DNA of 64,000 nt from Sphingomonas_Q fennica_A (GCA_036946415.1 JAQIJD010000009.1:44905-108904); one strand, 5' to 3'. Positions 53,352 through 62,713 are shown, counted from the stretch's first letter. Translations and numbers: made by a program. Notes: generated from the letters alone by a model not told the origin.

Positions 53352-53782
53352 CCGATCGCTTCTGGGAAACCAAGCGGCTGGAACAGATGAGCCGCCAGGA
53401 ATGGGAATCGCTGTGCGACGGCTGCGGCAAATGCTGCCTCCACAAGCTGGAGGATGACGAGACGGGCGAGCTCTACCCCACCAACGTGGCCTGCAAGCTG
53501 CTCGACCGGCGCACCGGCCAGTGCGGTGACTATCGGCGCCGGCGGCTGTTCGTGCCCGAATGCGTGCGGCTGACCCCGGCCAAGGTTCGCGCGCTCGACT
53601 GGCTGCCCGAAACCTGCGCCTATCGTCTGCTGGACGAGGGGGCGGCGCTTCCCGAATGGCATCCGCTCGTCTCGGGCGATCCCGAATCGGTACATCGCGC
53701 CGGCATTTCGGTGCGCGGCTGGACGGTGTCCGAGGTGGATGCCGGCGATCTCGAGGATCATGTCGTCGATCGCCGCCTCTGA
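53348..53782 (+). CDS. YcgN family cysteine cluster protein
   Basis: A 144-residue protein. CDGCGKCCLHK and later CKLLDRRTGQCGDY and CVRL give the conserved cysteines of the YcgN/UPF0260 cluster family, likely binding zinc or an iron-sulfur cluster. Function unknown. Starts within the SCO stop codon and overlaps the next gene by 23 nt. Confidence 0.9.
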   Translation: MTDRFWETKRLEQMSRQEWESLCDGCGKCCLHKLEDDETGELYPTNVACKLLDRRTGQCGDYRRRRLFVPECVRLTPAKVRALDWLPETCAYRLLDEGAALPEWHPLVSGDPESVHRAGISVRGWTVSEVDAGDLEDHVVDRRL

Positions 53783-54476
53783 GCTGACGTTCGCGGGCGG
53801 CGGCCGGGTGCGGGCGCTGGAGGTGCGGCGCATGCCCCAGGCGCGGGCGATGCGCCTGTCGGTCGATCCGCGCGATGGAGCGGTGCGGCTGGTGCTGCCG
53901 CAGCGGATGGCGCTGGCGCGCGGCCTCGCCTGGGCGGAGGAGAAGCGCGGCTGGATCGAGGGCGCGCTCGCGGCGCTGCCCGCCGGGCGGCCGTTCGTCG
54001 ATGGCCAGATGCTGCCGTTCCGCGGGGACATGCTGACCGTCGACTGGTCCCCCGCCCGCCCCCGCACCGTCCGCCGGGACGGGGGCCGGCTGCTCGCCGG
54101 CGGTCCTACCGAGGGCCTGGCGCGGCGGATCGAACGCTGGCTGCGGGCGGAGGCGCTGGCGGTGCTGTCCCATGAGACGGCGCGCTTCGCCGATCGTGCC
54201 GGCCTCGCCCCCGGCCCCGTCGCGATCGGCGATCCGCGGTCGCGATGGGGAAGCTGCTCCGCCGATGGCGCGATCCGCTACAGCTGGCGCCTTGTCCTGG
54301 CGCCGCCGGCGGTGCTGGAAGCGACCGCCGCGCATGAAGTGGCGCATCGCCTGCACATGGATCACAGCCCCGCCTTCCACGCGGCCGTCGCTCGCCTGCT
54401 CGGCCGCGAACCCAAAGCGGAACGCGCCTGGCTGCGTAGGCATGGCGCGGGACTGCACGGGGTGGGACGGTCCTGA
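53760..54476 (+). CDS. YgjP-like (DUF45) metallopeptidase
   Basis: A 238-residue protein of the M48-like YgjP/DUF45 family. The zinc motif HEVAHRLHMDHSPAF (HExxH plus a nearby His) is at about residue 186, and WGSCSADGAIRYSWRL is the other family block. It may be a protease or a nucleotide pyrophosphatase. It overlaps ycgN by 23 nt, so they are cotranscribed. Confidence 0.88.
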   Translation: MSSIAASELTFAGGGRVRALEVRRMPQARAMRLSVDPRDGAVRLVLPQRMALARGLAWAEEKRGWIEGALAALPAGRPFVDGQMLPFRGDMLTVDWSPARPRTVRRDGGRLLAGGPTEGLARRIERWLRAEALAVLSHETARFADRAGLAPGPVAIGDPRSRWGSCSADGAIRYSWRLVLAPPAVLEATAAHEVAHRLHMDHSPAFHAAVARLLGREPKAERAWLRRHGAGLHGVGRS

Positions 54477-54506
54477 TCGTTCGCGGCGCTCCGATCGGGG
54501 CCTGAA

Positions 54507-55550
54507 CTAGATCGGCGACCACGGCTCCGCCGCCGCGGGGCTGGCAGGGGTTTCGCCCTCGGCGGGCCCCAACGCCGCGACCAGCCGGTCGAGCACCGCA
54601 TCCACCCCCGTTCCGGCCGCGCCGGAGAGGATCAGCGGTGCCTGTCCGCTAGCCTTGGCCAATTGCTTCGCAAGCGCTTTCAGCGCCTTCGGCTCCGCGG
54701 CATCGGCCTTGTTGAGTGCCACGATCTCCGCCTTGTCGACCAGCCCCGCGCCATAAGCGTCCAGTTCGCCGCGGACGATATGATAGGCGTCGACCGGATC
54801 GTCGCCGGTCGCATCGACCAGATGGAGGAGGACGCGGCAGCGCTCGATATGCCCCAGGAAGCGATCGCCGATGCCGGCGCCGTCGGCCGCCCCCTCGATG
54901 AGGCCGGGGATGTCGGCCACGACGAATTCCCGCCCGTGGCGGCTGGCGACGCCCAGTTGCGGGCGGACGGTGGTGAACGGATAGGCGCCCACCTTCGCGC
55001 CGGCATTGGTGACGGCGTTGATGAAGGTCGACTTGCCGGCATTGGGCAGGCCGACCAGTCCGACGTCGGCCAGCAGCTTCAGCCGCAGCCACACCCAGGC
55101 TTCCTCCGCCGGCCAGCCCTGGCCATGCTGGCGCGGCGCGCGGTTGGTCGAGGTCTTGTAGCTGGCGTTGCCGCGCCCGCCGTCGCCGCCGCGCAGCAGC
55201 ACGATGCGCTGGCCGACCGCGGTCAGATCCGCCAGCACCGTCTCGCGATCCTCGTCGGAGATGATCTGCGTGCCGACCGGAACCTTGATGACGAGATCGT
55301 CGCCCCCCGCGCCCGTCCGGTTCGATCCCGATCCGCCCGATCCCCGCGGCGCGCGGAAATGCTGCGTGTAGCGGAAGTCGATCAGCGTATTGAGCCCGGC
55401 GATCGCCTCGAACACGATGTCGCCGCCCTTGCCGCCGTTGCCGCCGTCCGGCCCGCCATATTCGACGAACTTCTCGCGCCGGAAGGAGACGGCGCCGGGG
55501 CCGCCGGCGCCCGAGCGCAGATAGATCTTGGCCTGATCGAGAAAATGCAT
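54507..55550 (-). CDS. obgE: GTPase ObgE/CgtA
   Basis: A 347-residue Obg. The Gly-rich N-domain (about 1-157) opens FLDQAKIYLRSGAGGPGAVSFRREK. The G domain has GLPNAGKST (G1) and NKAD (G4). It acts in 50S ribosome assembly and growth control. The family C-terminal extension is short, as is common here. It converges with the YgjP gene. Confidence 0.97.
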   Translation of the reverse strand: MHFLDQAKIYLRSGAGGPGAVSFRREKFVEYGGPDGGNGGKGGDIVFEAIAGLNTLIDFRYTQHFRAPRGSGGSGSNRTGAGGDDLVIKVPVGTQIISDEDRETVLADLTAVGQRIVLLRGGDGGRGNASYKTSTNRAPRQHGQGWPAEEAWVWLRLKLLADVGLVGLPNAGKSTFINAVTNAGAKVGAYPFTTVRPQLGVASRHGREFVVADIPGLIEGAADGAGIGDRFLGHIERCRVLLHLVDATGDDPVDAYHIVRGELDAYGAGLVDKAEIVALNKADAAEPKALKALAKQLAKASGQAPLILSGAAGTGVDAVLDRLVAALGPAEGETPASPAAAEPWSPI

Positions 55551-55597
55551 GGCGCGCCTATAGCAAGCCGCGCGCCCGCGTCACACCATCGATCGGG

Positions 55598-56110
55598 TCA
55601 GGGTGCGAGCCGCCCGGCAAGCGCGCTCAGGCGCGCGTCCGCCGCGCGGTCGAGCGGCGCGATCCGTTTGCCGGCCGCCTCGATCGCGGCGATGTCGGCA
55701 GCGGCGCCATTCTCCCGCTCGCGCCGCAGCGCGTCCAGTTCGTCGACAGCGTCCTGCAGCGCGCCCCGCGCCGCCACCGCGGCCGAATAGCGCGTCTGCG
55801 CCGCCGCCCACGCATCGCTGCCGCTGACGGTCGCGCCCGGGCGGGCGAGCGCCGTCTGCGCCTGATCGGCCACATCGGCGAAGGCGGCGGCGGCGGCGCC
55901 GGCGGATCGCTCGACCGCCGCGATCCGCTGGACGAGCGCCGGATCGGCGGTGGACGGGGTCTCGGCTTCGGCCGGCGCGTCCGCCCGGGCCATCCGTTCG
56001 ATCGGCCGGGGCGCGAGCGAGGGAAAGCCGTCGCGGCTGGCGCAGCCGGCCACCGGCAGCAGCGCCGTCGCGAGGAGGCAGGCGAAGGCGGGGCGGGCGG
56101 CGATCGTCAT
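55598..56110 (-). CDS. putative lipoprotein, Ala-rich, helical
   Basis: A 170-residue protein with a lipobox (LLPVAGC) at about residue 22 and an Ala-rich, coiled-coil-like mature part with heptad-type spacing (LVQRIAAVERSAGAAAAAF and ALQDAVDELDALRRE). No family was recognised. Expected at the outer membrane. It diverges from the tRNA-Arg gene. Confidence 0.6.
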   Translation of the reverse strand: MTIAARPAFACLLATALLPVAGCASRDGFPSLAPRPIERMARADAPAEAETPSTADPALVQRIAAVERSAGAAAAAFADVADQAQTALARPGATVSGSDAWAAAQTRYSAAVAARGALQDAVDELDALRRERENGAAADIAAIEAAGKRIAPLDRAADARLSALAGRLAP

Positions 56111-56235
56111 GCCCCCGCCCTAAAGCCTCCAGGCCTGCCGGCAAAGCGAAGCCGCGCGGCCGCCCGAAGATGCGCCCGCCGGCCAGTTTGCGCTTGCGCG
56201 CCGCAGTCCCCTTGTCTAACAGCCCGCCACGGCAT

Positions 56236-56312
56236 GCGCCCGTAGCTCAGCTGGATAGAGCATCAGACTACGAATCTGAGGGTCGGACGTTCGAATCGTT
56301 CCGGGCGCGCCA
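56236..56312 (+). tRNA. tRNA-Arg (ACG)
   Basis: Acceptor GCGCCCG pairs with CGGGCGC; D arm TAGCTCAGC; anticodon loop CTACGAA with anticodon ACG; T arm GTTCGAATC; CCA is encoded at 56310-56312. Length is 77 nt with CCA. Confidence 0.97.
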
Positions 56313-56344
56313 TTTCCCCCATCGTCGGCACCGCAGTCCGCCGG

Positions 56345-56757
56345 TCAACGGCAGGCGAAGCTCTCGGCACGGTCCGGATCGCCGGCGCCGGTCGGTCGGG
56401 CGACGGTCGGATAGGGGCAGAGCGGGCGGCTGCGGCCCGGCCACGGCGTGCCCTGCGGCGCGGTGGCGACGATCCGGTCCGGGGCGATGCCCTCCTCCAC
56501 CCAGCGGGTCAGCGCCGTGAACGCGTCGAAGCGGCTGGTGGCGGGGCCGCCCCGGCAATGCGCCATGCCGGGCGCGACGAACAATCGCGTGAAATCGGCG
56601 GCGTGGCCCCGCTCGCGCGCGTCCAGCGCCTCCCACCAGCGGATCGTATCGTGGACGGAGAAGACGGGGTCGGCGGCGAGCAGCACCAGACTGTGCGTCG
56701 GCCCCAGCCCGCGGAGGTTGGGCGTCGACTGGCAGACAGTGCGGCCGGTGTTCTAAT
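56345..56757 (-). pseudogene. remnant of a tannase/feruloyl esterase gene
   Basis: About 135 codons match the C-terminal end of tannase/feruloyl esterase family hydrolases. The Asp segment AADPVFSVHDTIRWWEAL and the His segment FVAPGMAHCRGGP, with FDAFTALTRWVEEGIAPD after it, are clear. The nucleophile Ser and the first two thirds are missing; an in-frame TAG closes it upstream at about 56757. Only ATG-like codons in the middle of the domain remain. It is a decayed gene left near the tRNA-Arg gene. The 190 bp upstream, to DUF3237, hold nothing I recognise. Confidence 0.7.
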
Positions 56758-56949
56758 TGCTGAACTGCCGCCGCCCGGCCGCAACCGGGGGGTCCGCAGC
56801 AATGCCGAGTCGACGATTGGCTGGCCGCCGCACTGGATCGCCTCAGTCGAGGTGGTGACGACGATCCGTGGTGTGGATCGATCGATACGGTCTTTGCAAC
56901 GATTGCCGCCGCACGGCACGATAGGGTCCGAATGATAAGGAGAGGTGGC

Positions 56950-57471
56950 ATGATGACGCGACGCGAGGGGATGGCCGTGCTGGGGCTCGGGCTGGCGGCC
57001 GCACCGTTCGCGGCGGCGGACGGCGCGCCGGTGACGCCGGATATGGGCGCCCCGACCGCGCGCTTCGTTTTCGAGGCGCAAGTGGATATCGCGCCGACCG
57101 AGGATCTGGGGGATAGCGCGCTAGGCCGCCGCCGGATCGTGCCGATCCTGGGCGGCAGCTTCGCCGGGCCGGATATCAGGGGCAAGGTGCGCCCCGGCGG
57201 CGCCGACCGCCAGCTGGTCCGGCCGGACGGGGTCCGCCAGCTCCACGCGCTCTACGAGATCGAGACCGACGACGGCGCCGTCCTGACCATCTCCAACCGC
57301 GTCATGATCGACGAACCGGCGGGCGGCCCGCGCTATGCCGTCTCCGTGATCGAGATCACCGCGCCCAAGGGCCGCTACGACTGGATGAACCGCCGCATCT
57401 TCGTCGGCACGCTCGCCACGATGCGCCCCGCCCGGCAGGCGGTGCGCATCCGCGTGTTCGTGATGGAATAG
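56950..57471 (+). CDS. DUF3237 family exported protein
   Basis: A 173-residue protein. A Tat-like signal (TRREGMAVLGLGLAAAPFAAA) leads into a beta-barrel domain with RIVPILGGSFAGPDIRGKVRPGGADRQ and LHALYEIETDDGAVLTISNRV, which mark DUF3237. Function unknown, though the family often sits with aromatic or sugar-acid genes. AAGGAGAGG stands just before the ATG at 56950; 56932 is an in-frame alternative. It converges with gudD, 4 bp apart. Confidence 0.85.
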   Translation: MMTRREGMAVLGLGLAAAPFAAADGAPVTPDMGAPTARFVFEAQVDIAPTEDLGDSALGRRRIVPILGGSFAGPDIRGKVRPGGADRQLVRPDGVRQLHALYEIETDDGAVLTISNRVMIDEPAGGPRYAVSVIEITAPKGRYDWMNRRIFVGTLATMRPARQAVRIRVFVME

Positions 57472-57475
57472 GCTC

Positions 57476-58813
57476 TTAGCGGACCAGGCAGGGCCGCTTG
57501 TTGTCGAACGTCCAGCCGGGGACGAGATATTGCATGGCGGCCGCATCGTCGCGCCCGCCCAGCCCCTCGCGCCGGTAGAGGTCGTGCGCCGCCTCCAGCG
57601 CCTCCATGTCGATGTCGAGGCCGAGACCGGGGGCGGCCGGCACGTCCAGCAGGCCGCCGGCGATGCGGTAGGGCGCGGTCGTCAGCGCCTGCCCGTCCTG
57701 CCAGATCCAGTGCGTGTCGATCGCGGTGATCTCGCCCGGCACGGCGGCGGCGACATGGGTGAACATCGCCAGCGAGATGTCGAAATGGTTGTTGGAATGC
57801 GATCCCCACACCATCCCGAAATCGCGGCAGAGCTGGCCGACGCGAACCGAGCCTTCCATCGTCCAGAAATGCGGATCGGCAAGCGGAATGTCGACCGAAC
57901 CGAGCCGTATCGCATGCGCCATCTGCCGCCAGTCGGTGGCGATCATGTTGGTGGCGGTGGGCAGGCCGGTGCGGCGGCGGAACTCGGCCATCACCTCCCG
58001 GCCCGAGAAGCCGTTCTCGGCCCCGCACGGATCCTCCGCATAGGCCAGCACGTCCTGCCGGCCGCGGCACAGCGACACCGCCTCCTCAAGCCCCCAGGCG
58101 CCGTTGGGATCGAGCGTGATGCGCGCGTCGGGGAAGGCGGCGGCCAGCGCCTCGATCGCGGCCATCTCCTCGGTGCCGGCCAGCACGCCGCCCTTCAGCT
58201 TGAAGTCGCGGAACCCGTACCGCGCCTCCGCCGCCGCGGCGAGCGCCACGATCGCGTCCGGATCCATCGCCGCCTGATGCCGCAGGCGCGTCCAGTCGTC
58301 GACGGCGCCGTCGCCGCTATCGTAGGGCAGGTCGGTGCGGGTGCGGTCGCCGACGTAGAAGAGGTAGCCCAGCACCGGCACCTGCGCCCGCTGCTGGCCT
58401 TCGCCCAGCAACGTCGCCACCGGCACGCCGAGATGGCGCCCGAGCAGATCCAGCATCGCGCTCTCGATCGCGGTCATGACATGCACCGATACGCGCAGGT
58501 CGAACGTCTGGAGGCCACGGCCCGCACCGTCGCGCCCGCGGCAGAGCGCGTCGACATCGGCGAGCACCTCGCGATGCGTGCCGACCGTGCGGCCGATCAC
58601 GAGGGTGCGCGCATCCTCCAGCGCGCGGCGGATGCCTTCGCCCCCCGGCACCTCGCCCAGCCCGACGCGGCCTTCGTCGTCGGTCAGCAGCACGATGTTG
58701 CGCGTGAAATAGGGTGCGTGCGCACCGCTCAGGTTGAGGAGCATGCTGTCCCGCCCGGCGACGGGGACGACACGCATGTCGGCGATGCGCGGGGCGCGGG
58801 ACGGGCTGGGCAT
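57476..58813 (-). CDS. gudD: glucarate dehydratase
   Basis: A 445-residue enolase-superfamily enzyme that removes water from D-glucarate to give 5-keto-4-deoxyglucarate. The base Lys pair is in FKLKGG (about 200), metal ligands in ITLDPNGAW, YAEDPCG and ATNMIATDW, and the catalytic His in WGSHSNNHFD (about 340). It is last in the kdgD-aldH-gudD operon, 10 bp after the aldehyde dehydrogenase. Confidence 0.93.
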   Translation of the reverse strand: MPSPSRAPRIADMRVVPVAGRDSMLLNLSGAHAPYFTRNIVLLTDDEGRVGLGEVPGGEGIRRALEDARTLVIGRTVGTHREVLADVDALCRGRDGAGRGLQTFDLRVSVHVMTAIESAMLDLLGRHLGVPVATLLGEGQQRAQVPVLGYLFYVGDRTRTDLPYDSGDGAVDDWTRLRHQAAMDPDAIVALAAAAEARYGFRDFKLKGGVLAGTEEMAAIEALAAAFPDARITLDPNGAWGLEEAVSLCRGRQDVLAYAEDPCGAENGFSGREVMAEFRRRTGLPTATNMIATDWRQMAHAIRLGSVDIPLADPHFWTMEGSVRVGQLCRDFGMVWGSHSNNHFDISLAMFTHVAAAVPGEITAIDTHWIWQDGQALTTAPYRIAGGLLDVPAAPGLGLDIDMEALEAAHDLYRREGLGGRDDAAAMQYLVPGWTFDNKRPCLVR

Positions 58814-58823
58814 CGGCGGTTCC

Positions 58824-60407
58824 TTAGGCCGGCAGGGTGAGCGTGCCGTCGATCCGGCGCGGGATACGGCAGGGGTTGTCGTCGCGCAGCGCCGCCGGCA
58901 GCAGGCCTTCGGGCATGTCCTGATAGCAGACCGGCCGCAGGAAGCGATCGATCGCGAGCGTCCCGACGGAGGTGCTGCGCCCGTCCGAGGTCGAGGGATA
59001 CGGCCCGCCGTGAACCATCGCCGGCGCCACCTCCACGCCCGTGCCGAAGCCGTTCACCAGGATGCGGCCCGCTTTCTCCACGATCAGCGGCATCAGATCC
59101 GCGGCAAGCGCATGATCGGCGGCTTCCATATGGAGCGCGATCGTCAACTGCCCCTCCAGCCCCTCCAGCAGCCGCGCGGCGGTGGCGACATCGGGGCAGC
59201 GCACGACGAGACCGGCGGGGCCGAAAATCTCGTCGCGCAGGGCCGGATCGGCCAGCAGCGCATCGGCATCGGTCTCGAACACGGCGGCCGTCGCGTCATG
59301 CGGATTAGCGGAGGTGCCGCCCGCGGCCAGCGGGGCGACGCCCCTGGCACGCAGCGCCTCGACGCCCTTCAGATAGGCGCCGTGGATGCCGGGGGTGAGC
59401 ATCGTCGCCGCCGGCGTGGCGGCGATCCCGCCCGCGACCGCTTCCCGGAAGGCGGTGTCGCCGCTGCCCTCGATGAGGACGACGAGGCCGGGGTTGGTGC
59501 AGAACTGCCCCGCCCCCATCGCCAGCGAGGCGACGTAAGCCGCAGCGATCGCCGCGCCGCGTGCGGCGATCGCACCCGGAAACAGCAGCACCGGGTTGAT
59601 GCTCGACATCTCGGCATAGACCGGGATCGGTTCGGGCCGGGATGCCGCGATCTGCATCAGCGCCGTGCCGCCGCCGCGCGATCCGGTGAAGCCCACCGCC
59701 TTGATCGCGGGATGCGCCACCAGCCATTCCCCGACGCGATAGTCCGCCCCGTAGAGGAGCGAGAAGGTGCCCGCTGGCATGCCGCAGGCGGCGACCGCGC
59801 GGGCGATCGCCCCGCCCATCAGCGCCGACGTGCCGGGATGCGCCGAATGCGCCTTGGCGACGACCGGGCAGCCGGCGGCGAAGGCCGAGGCCGTATCCCC
59901 GCCCGCGACCGAGAAGGCGAGCGGGAAATTGCTGGCGCCGAAAACCGCGACCGGGCCGATCGCCAGCTTGGCGAGGCGCATGTCGGGGCGCGGCAGCGGC
60001 TGGCGATCGGGCTGGGCCGGATCGATGCGCACGTCCATCCAGCCGCCGTCGCGCACCACCCTGGCGAACAGGCGGAGCTGGCCGCACGTCCGCCCGCGCT
60101 CACCCTGTAGGCGCGCCTGCGGCAGGCCGGTTTCGGTCATCGCGCGGTCGATCAGCGCGTCGCCCAGCGCCTCGATCTCGCTGGCGATCGTCTCGAGGAA
60201 GACGGCACGGGCTTCCGGCGCGGTCGCGCGGAACGTGCGCGCCGCGTCCGCCGCGGCACGCGCCGCACGATCGACATCCGCCTCGGTGGCTCCGCCGAAC
60301 GCCGGCTCGATCGTCTCTCCCGAACGCGGATCGATCCCGCGCACGGCGCCTTCGGTACCCTCGAGGCGTTCCCCTGCGATCAGCATCGCCGTCTCCGCCG
60401 CGCTCAT
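58824..60407 (-). CDS. 2-oxoglutarate semialdehyde (2,5-dioxovalerate) dehydrogenase
   Basis: A 527-residue aldehyde dehydrogenase of the NADP-dependent KGSADH type. The nucleophile Cys is in GAGQFCTNPG (about 290) and Glu in VYAEMSSINPV. It oxidises the product of KdgD to 2-oxoglutarate. The ATG overlaps the kdgD stop (ATGA). The open frame extends far upstream but across kdgD in another frame. Confidence 0.92.
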   Translation of the reverse strand: MSAAETAMLIAGERLEGTEGAVRGIDPRSGETIEPAFGGATEADVDRAARAAADAARTFRATAPEARAVFLETIASEIEALGDALIDRAMTETGLPQARLQGERGRTCGQLRLFARVVRDGGWMDVRIDPAQPDRQPLPRPDMRLAKLAIGPVAVFGASNFPLAFSVAGGDTASAFAAGCPVVAKAHSAHPGTSALMGGAIARAVAACGMPAGTFSLLYGADYRVGEWLVAHPAIKAVGFTGSRGGGTALMQIAASRPEPIPVYAEMSSINPVLLFPGAIAARGAAIAAAYVASLAMGAGQFCTNPGLVVLIEGSGDTAFREAVAGGIAATPAATMLTPGIHGAYLKGVEALRARGVAPLAAGGTSANPHDATAAVFETDADALLADPALRDEIFGPAGLVVRCPDVATAARLLEGLEGQLTIALHMEAADHALAADLMPLIVEKAGRILVNGFGTGVEVAPAMVHGGPYPSTSDGRSTSVGTLAIDRFLRPVCYQDMPEGLLPAALRDDNPCRIPRRIDGTLTLPA

Positions 60408-61339
60408 GCCGCGATCGATCCGGCCGGCGACGCGCGGCGCACGAGATCGTCGAGCATCGCCTGCTCCTCGGCGGCGAGGTCCGTCAGCGGCAGGCGGACC
60501 GGCCCGGCCGGCCGGCCGATCGAGCGCATCCCGGCCTTGACGATCGACACCGCATAGCCCGCGGCGCGATTGCGGATCGCGATATAGGGCAGCACGAAAT
60601 CGGTCAGGCCCGCCATGATCGCCGCCTTGTCGCGCCGGCGCACGGCATCGTAGAAGGCGATGGCCCATTCGGGCATGAAGTTGAAGATGGCGGAAGAATA
60701 GGTGGTGACGCCCATCTCCAGATAGGCCGGCGCGAACGTTTCCGCGGTGGGCAGGCCGCCGACATAGGTCAGCCGGTCGCCCATGCGCGCATAGACGCGC
60801 ATCATCAGCTCGATGTCGCCGACGCCGTCCTTGAACCCGACGAGGTTGGGGTTGCGATCGCACAGCCGCGCCAGCGTGTCCTCGTGCAGGATCGCATTGT
60901 CGCGATTGTAGACGATCACGCCCATCGCCGTCGCCTTGCACACCGCCTCGACATGCGCGGCCAGCCCGTCCTGCGTGGCGTGCGTCAGATAGGGCGGCAG
61001 GAGCAGGATGCCGTCCGCTCCCGCTTTCTCCACGCGGCGTGCGATTTCGGTGGCGATGGCGGTGCCGTAGCCGCAGCCGGACAGGAGGGGCACGCGCCCG
61101 CCGCTCTGCTCGACCGCCGCGCGGACGACGCGTTCCACCTCGTCGACCGACAGCGAGAAGAATTCGCCGGTGCCGCCGGCGGCGAACAGGCCGGCCACCT
61201 TGTGGCCCGAGAGCCAGTCGATATGCGCGCGATAGGCATCTTCGGCGAATTGTTGCGATTCGTCGAAATGCGTCACCGGAAAGGAGAGCAGGCCGCTCCC
61301 GATCTGCTGCGCCATCTCCTTCGGAGTCATCCTGCCCAT
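60404..61339 (-). CDS. kdgD: 5-dehydro-4-deoxyglucarate dehydratase
   Basis: A 311-residue DapA-family lyase that dehydrates and decarboxylates the GudD product to 2-oxoglutarate semialdehyde. The Schiff-base Lys is in LVGFKDGVGD (about 190) and the Tyr in VIVYNRDNA (about 160). The ATG at 61339 is chosen; 61330 is near. Upstream is a 236-bp divergent promoter region shared with the mannonate dehydratase gene. Confidence 0.93.
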   Translation of the reverse strand: MGRMTPKEMAQQIGSGLLSFPVTHFDESQQFAEDAYRAHIDWLSGHKVAGLFAAGGTGEFFSLSVDEVERVVRAAVEQSGGRVPLLSGCGYGTAIATEIARRVEKAGADGILLLPPYLTHATQDGLAAHVEAVCKATAMGVIVYNRDNAILHEDTLARLCDRNPNLVGFKDGVGDIELMMRVYARMGDRLTYVGGLPTAETFAPAYLEMGVTTYSSAIFNFMPEWAIAFYDAVRRRDKAAIMAGLTDFVLPYIAIRNRAAGYAVSIVKAGMRSIGRPAGPVRLPLTDLAAEEQAMLDDLVRRASPAGSIAA

Positions 61340-61478
61340 CGCCGGTCCCGCAATTGTTGGTGGAGTGCCGGGCCACGCCGGTTGAGCGGTTCGATAACCG
61401 GCGGGGGCGGGCTGGTCTAAGTCAAACACCGCATCCGGCGATGTCCCCGGCGCATCGGTCCCCGGCGATCCACGATGG

Positions 61479-61491
61479 GTATCGATCGATA
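61479..61491. promoter_or_regulatory. ATCGATCGAT-centred palindrome, possible operator
   Basis: TATCGATCGATA (61480-61491) is a perfect 12-bp palindrome between divergent kdgD and uxuA. A near copy, ATCGATCGATAC (56877-56888), lies upstream of the DUF3237 gene at the other end of the cluster. It could bind a regulator of sugar-acid use; none is encoded nearby. Confidence 0.35.
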
Positions 61492-61575
61492 GGGAGCCGA
61501 CATTGGCGCCCCCGGCCCGCCAGCGGCGATGATCCGCCAACGGCCCGGCCATAGCGGGCGAGAGGGAGGATCGCG

Positions 61576-62705
61576 ATGGACAGGCGGAGTTTTCTCGGCA
61601 CCGGGCTCGGCGCCACGGCGGCGCTGGCGGCAGACGGGGTGGCGGCGCAGGCCCCCGCGCGCACGGCGCGGGGCGGGGCGGGCAAGCCCTATCTGATGAA
61701 GCTCGGCTGCCAGAGCGGCCCTTCGACGGACGAGCGTTTCGCCTATTTCGCGCGCTACGGCGTCACCAATATCTGCGCGCGGGCCAAAAGCTCGGGCGGG
61801 CGGCTCTATTCGACGGTCGAGGAGCTGGCGGCGCTGAAGACGATGGCGGAGAAGCACAAGCTCAGCCTCGACATACTCGAGCCGGAACTGCTTCCTTCCA
61901 GCCATATCGATCGCGAGCATCCCGCCATCATGCTGGCCGACAGCCCGGAGCGCGATCGCGACATCGAAGCGTTCCAGATGCTGATCCGCAACGCCGCCGC
62001 CGCCGGCATCCCGTGCATCAAATATAATATGAGCCTGCTTGGCGTGCTGCGCACCGGCACCCTGCCCGGCCGCGGGGACAGCCGCTATCTCGCCTGGGAC
62101 GAGAATGTACCGCCCGAAAAGCCGCTGACGCGCGCCGGCCCGGTCGATGCCGATCGTTTCTGGGAGCGCATCACCTATTTCCTCGATCGGATCGTTCCCG
62201 TCGCGCAGGAGAACAAGGTGCGGATCGCCTGCCACCCGCAGGATCCGGGCACCCCGCCGCAGGGCTATCAGGGCATCACCAACGTGCTCGGCACGATCGA
62301 GGGCATGAAGCGCTTCATCGAGATCCGGCCGAGCGCCTATCACGGCTTCAATTTCTGCCAGGGCACCGTTTCGGAGAACCTGCCCGATCCGCAGACCCAG
62401 ATCTTCGACGTGATCCGCTATTTCGGCAGTCGCAAGAAGATCTTCAACGTCCACTTCCGCAACATCAAGGGCCGGCGCGGCAAGTTCCAGGAAGTGTTTC
62501 CCGGACGAAGGCGACGTGGGACATGGTGCGCGCGCTTCAGGCCTATCGCGAGGTGGGCTACGACGGGATGCTGATGCCCGATCACGTCCCCGAAGTGCCC
62601 GGCAACGAGGCGGCGCGCGATCAGAGCTTCGCCTTCAGCTACGGCTATATCCGCGGGCTCCTGCAATCCGCCCAGCGACTGGCCGGCTGGCGCGTGATCC
62701 ACTGA
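61576..62705 (+). pseudogene. Tat-exported mannonate dehydratase (UxuA-like), frameshifted near the C-terminus
   Basis: A 376-residue protein if corrected. A Tat signal peptide (DRRSFLG, about 1-28) precedes a TIM barrel. UxuA motifs ACHPQDPGTP, YHGFNFCQGTVSE and VHFRNIKG are in order. At 62503 and 62519 two extra G bases shift the frame; removing both restores FPDEGDVDMVRALQAYREVGYDG, here split as FPDEGDVDM and VRALQAYREV, and then MPDHVP. As written the protein ends in a wrong frame at 62574. It dehydrates mannonate, or an isomer, outside the cytoplasm. Confidence 0.75.
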
Positions 62706-62713
62706 TGTGGATG

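Noticed and set aside
56268..57185. Minus-strand frame from DUF3237 through the tannase remnant
   Set aside because: Mixed composition with no domain; antisense to DUF3237 and out of frame with the tannase part.
58824..61376. Single 850-codon aldehyde dehydrogenase fusion
   Set aside because: The extra N-terminal part is read in the wrong frame over kdgD; the ATG overlapping the kdgD stop gives a normal-length enzyme.
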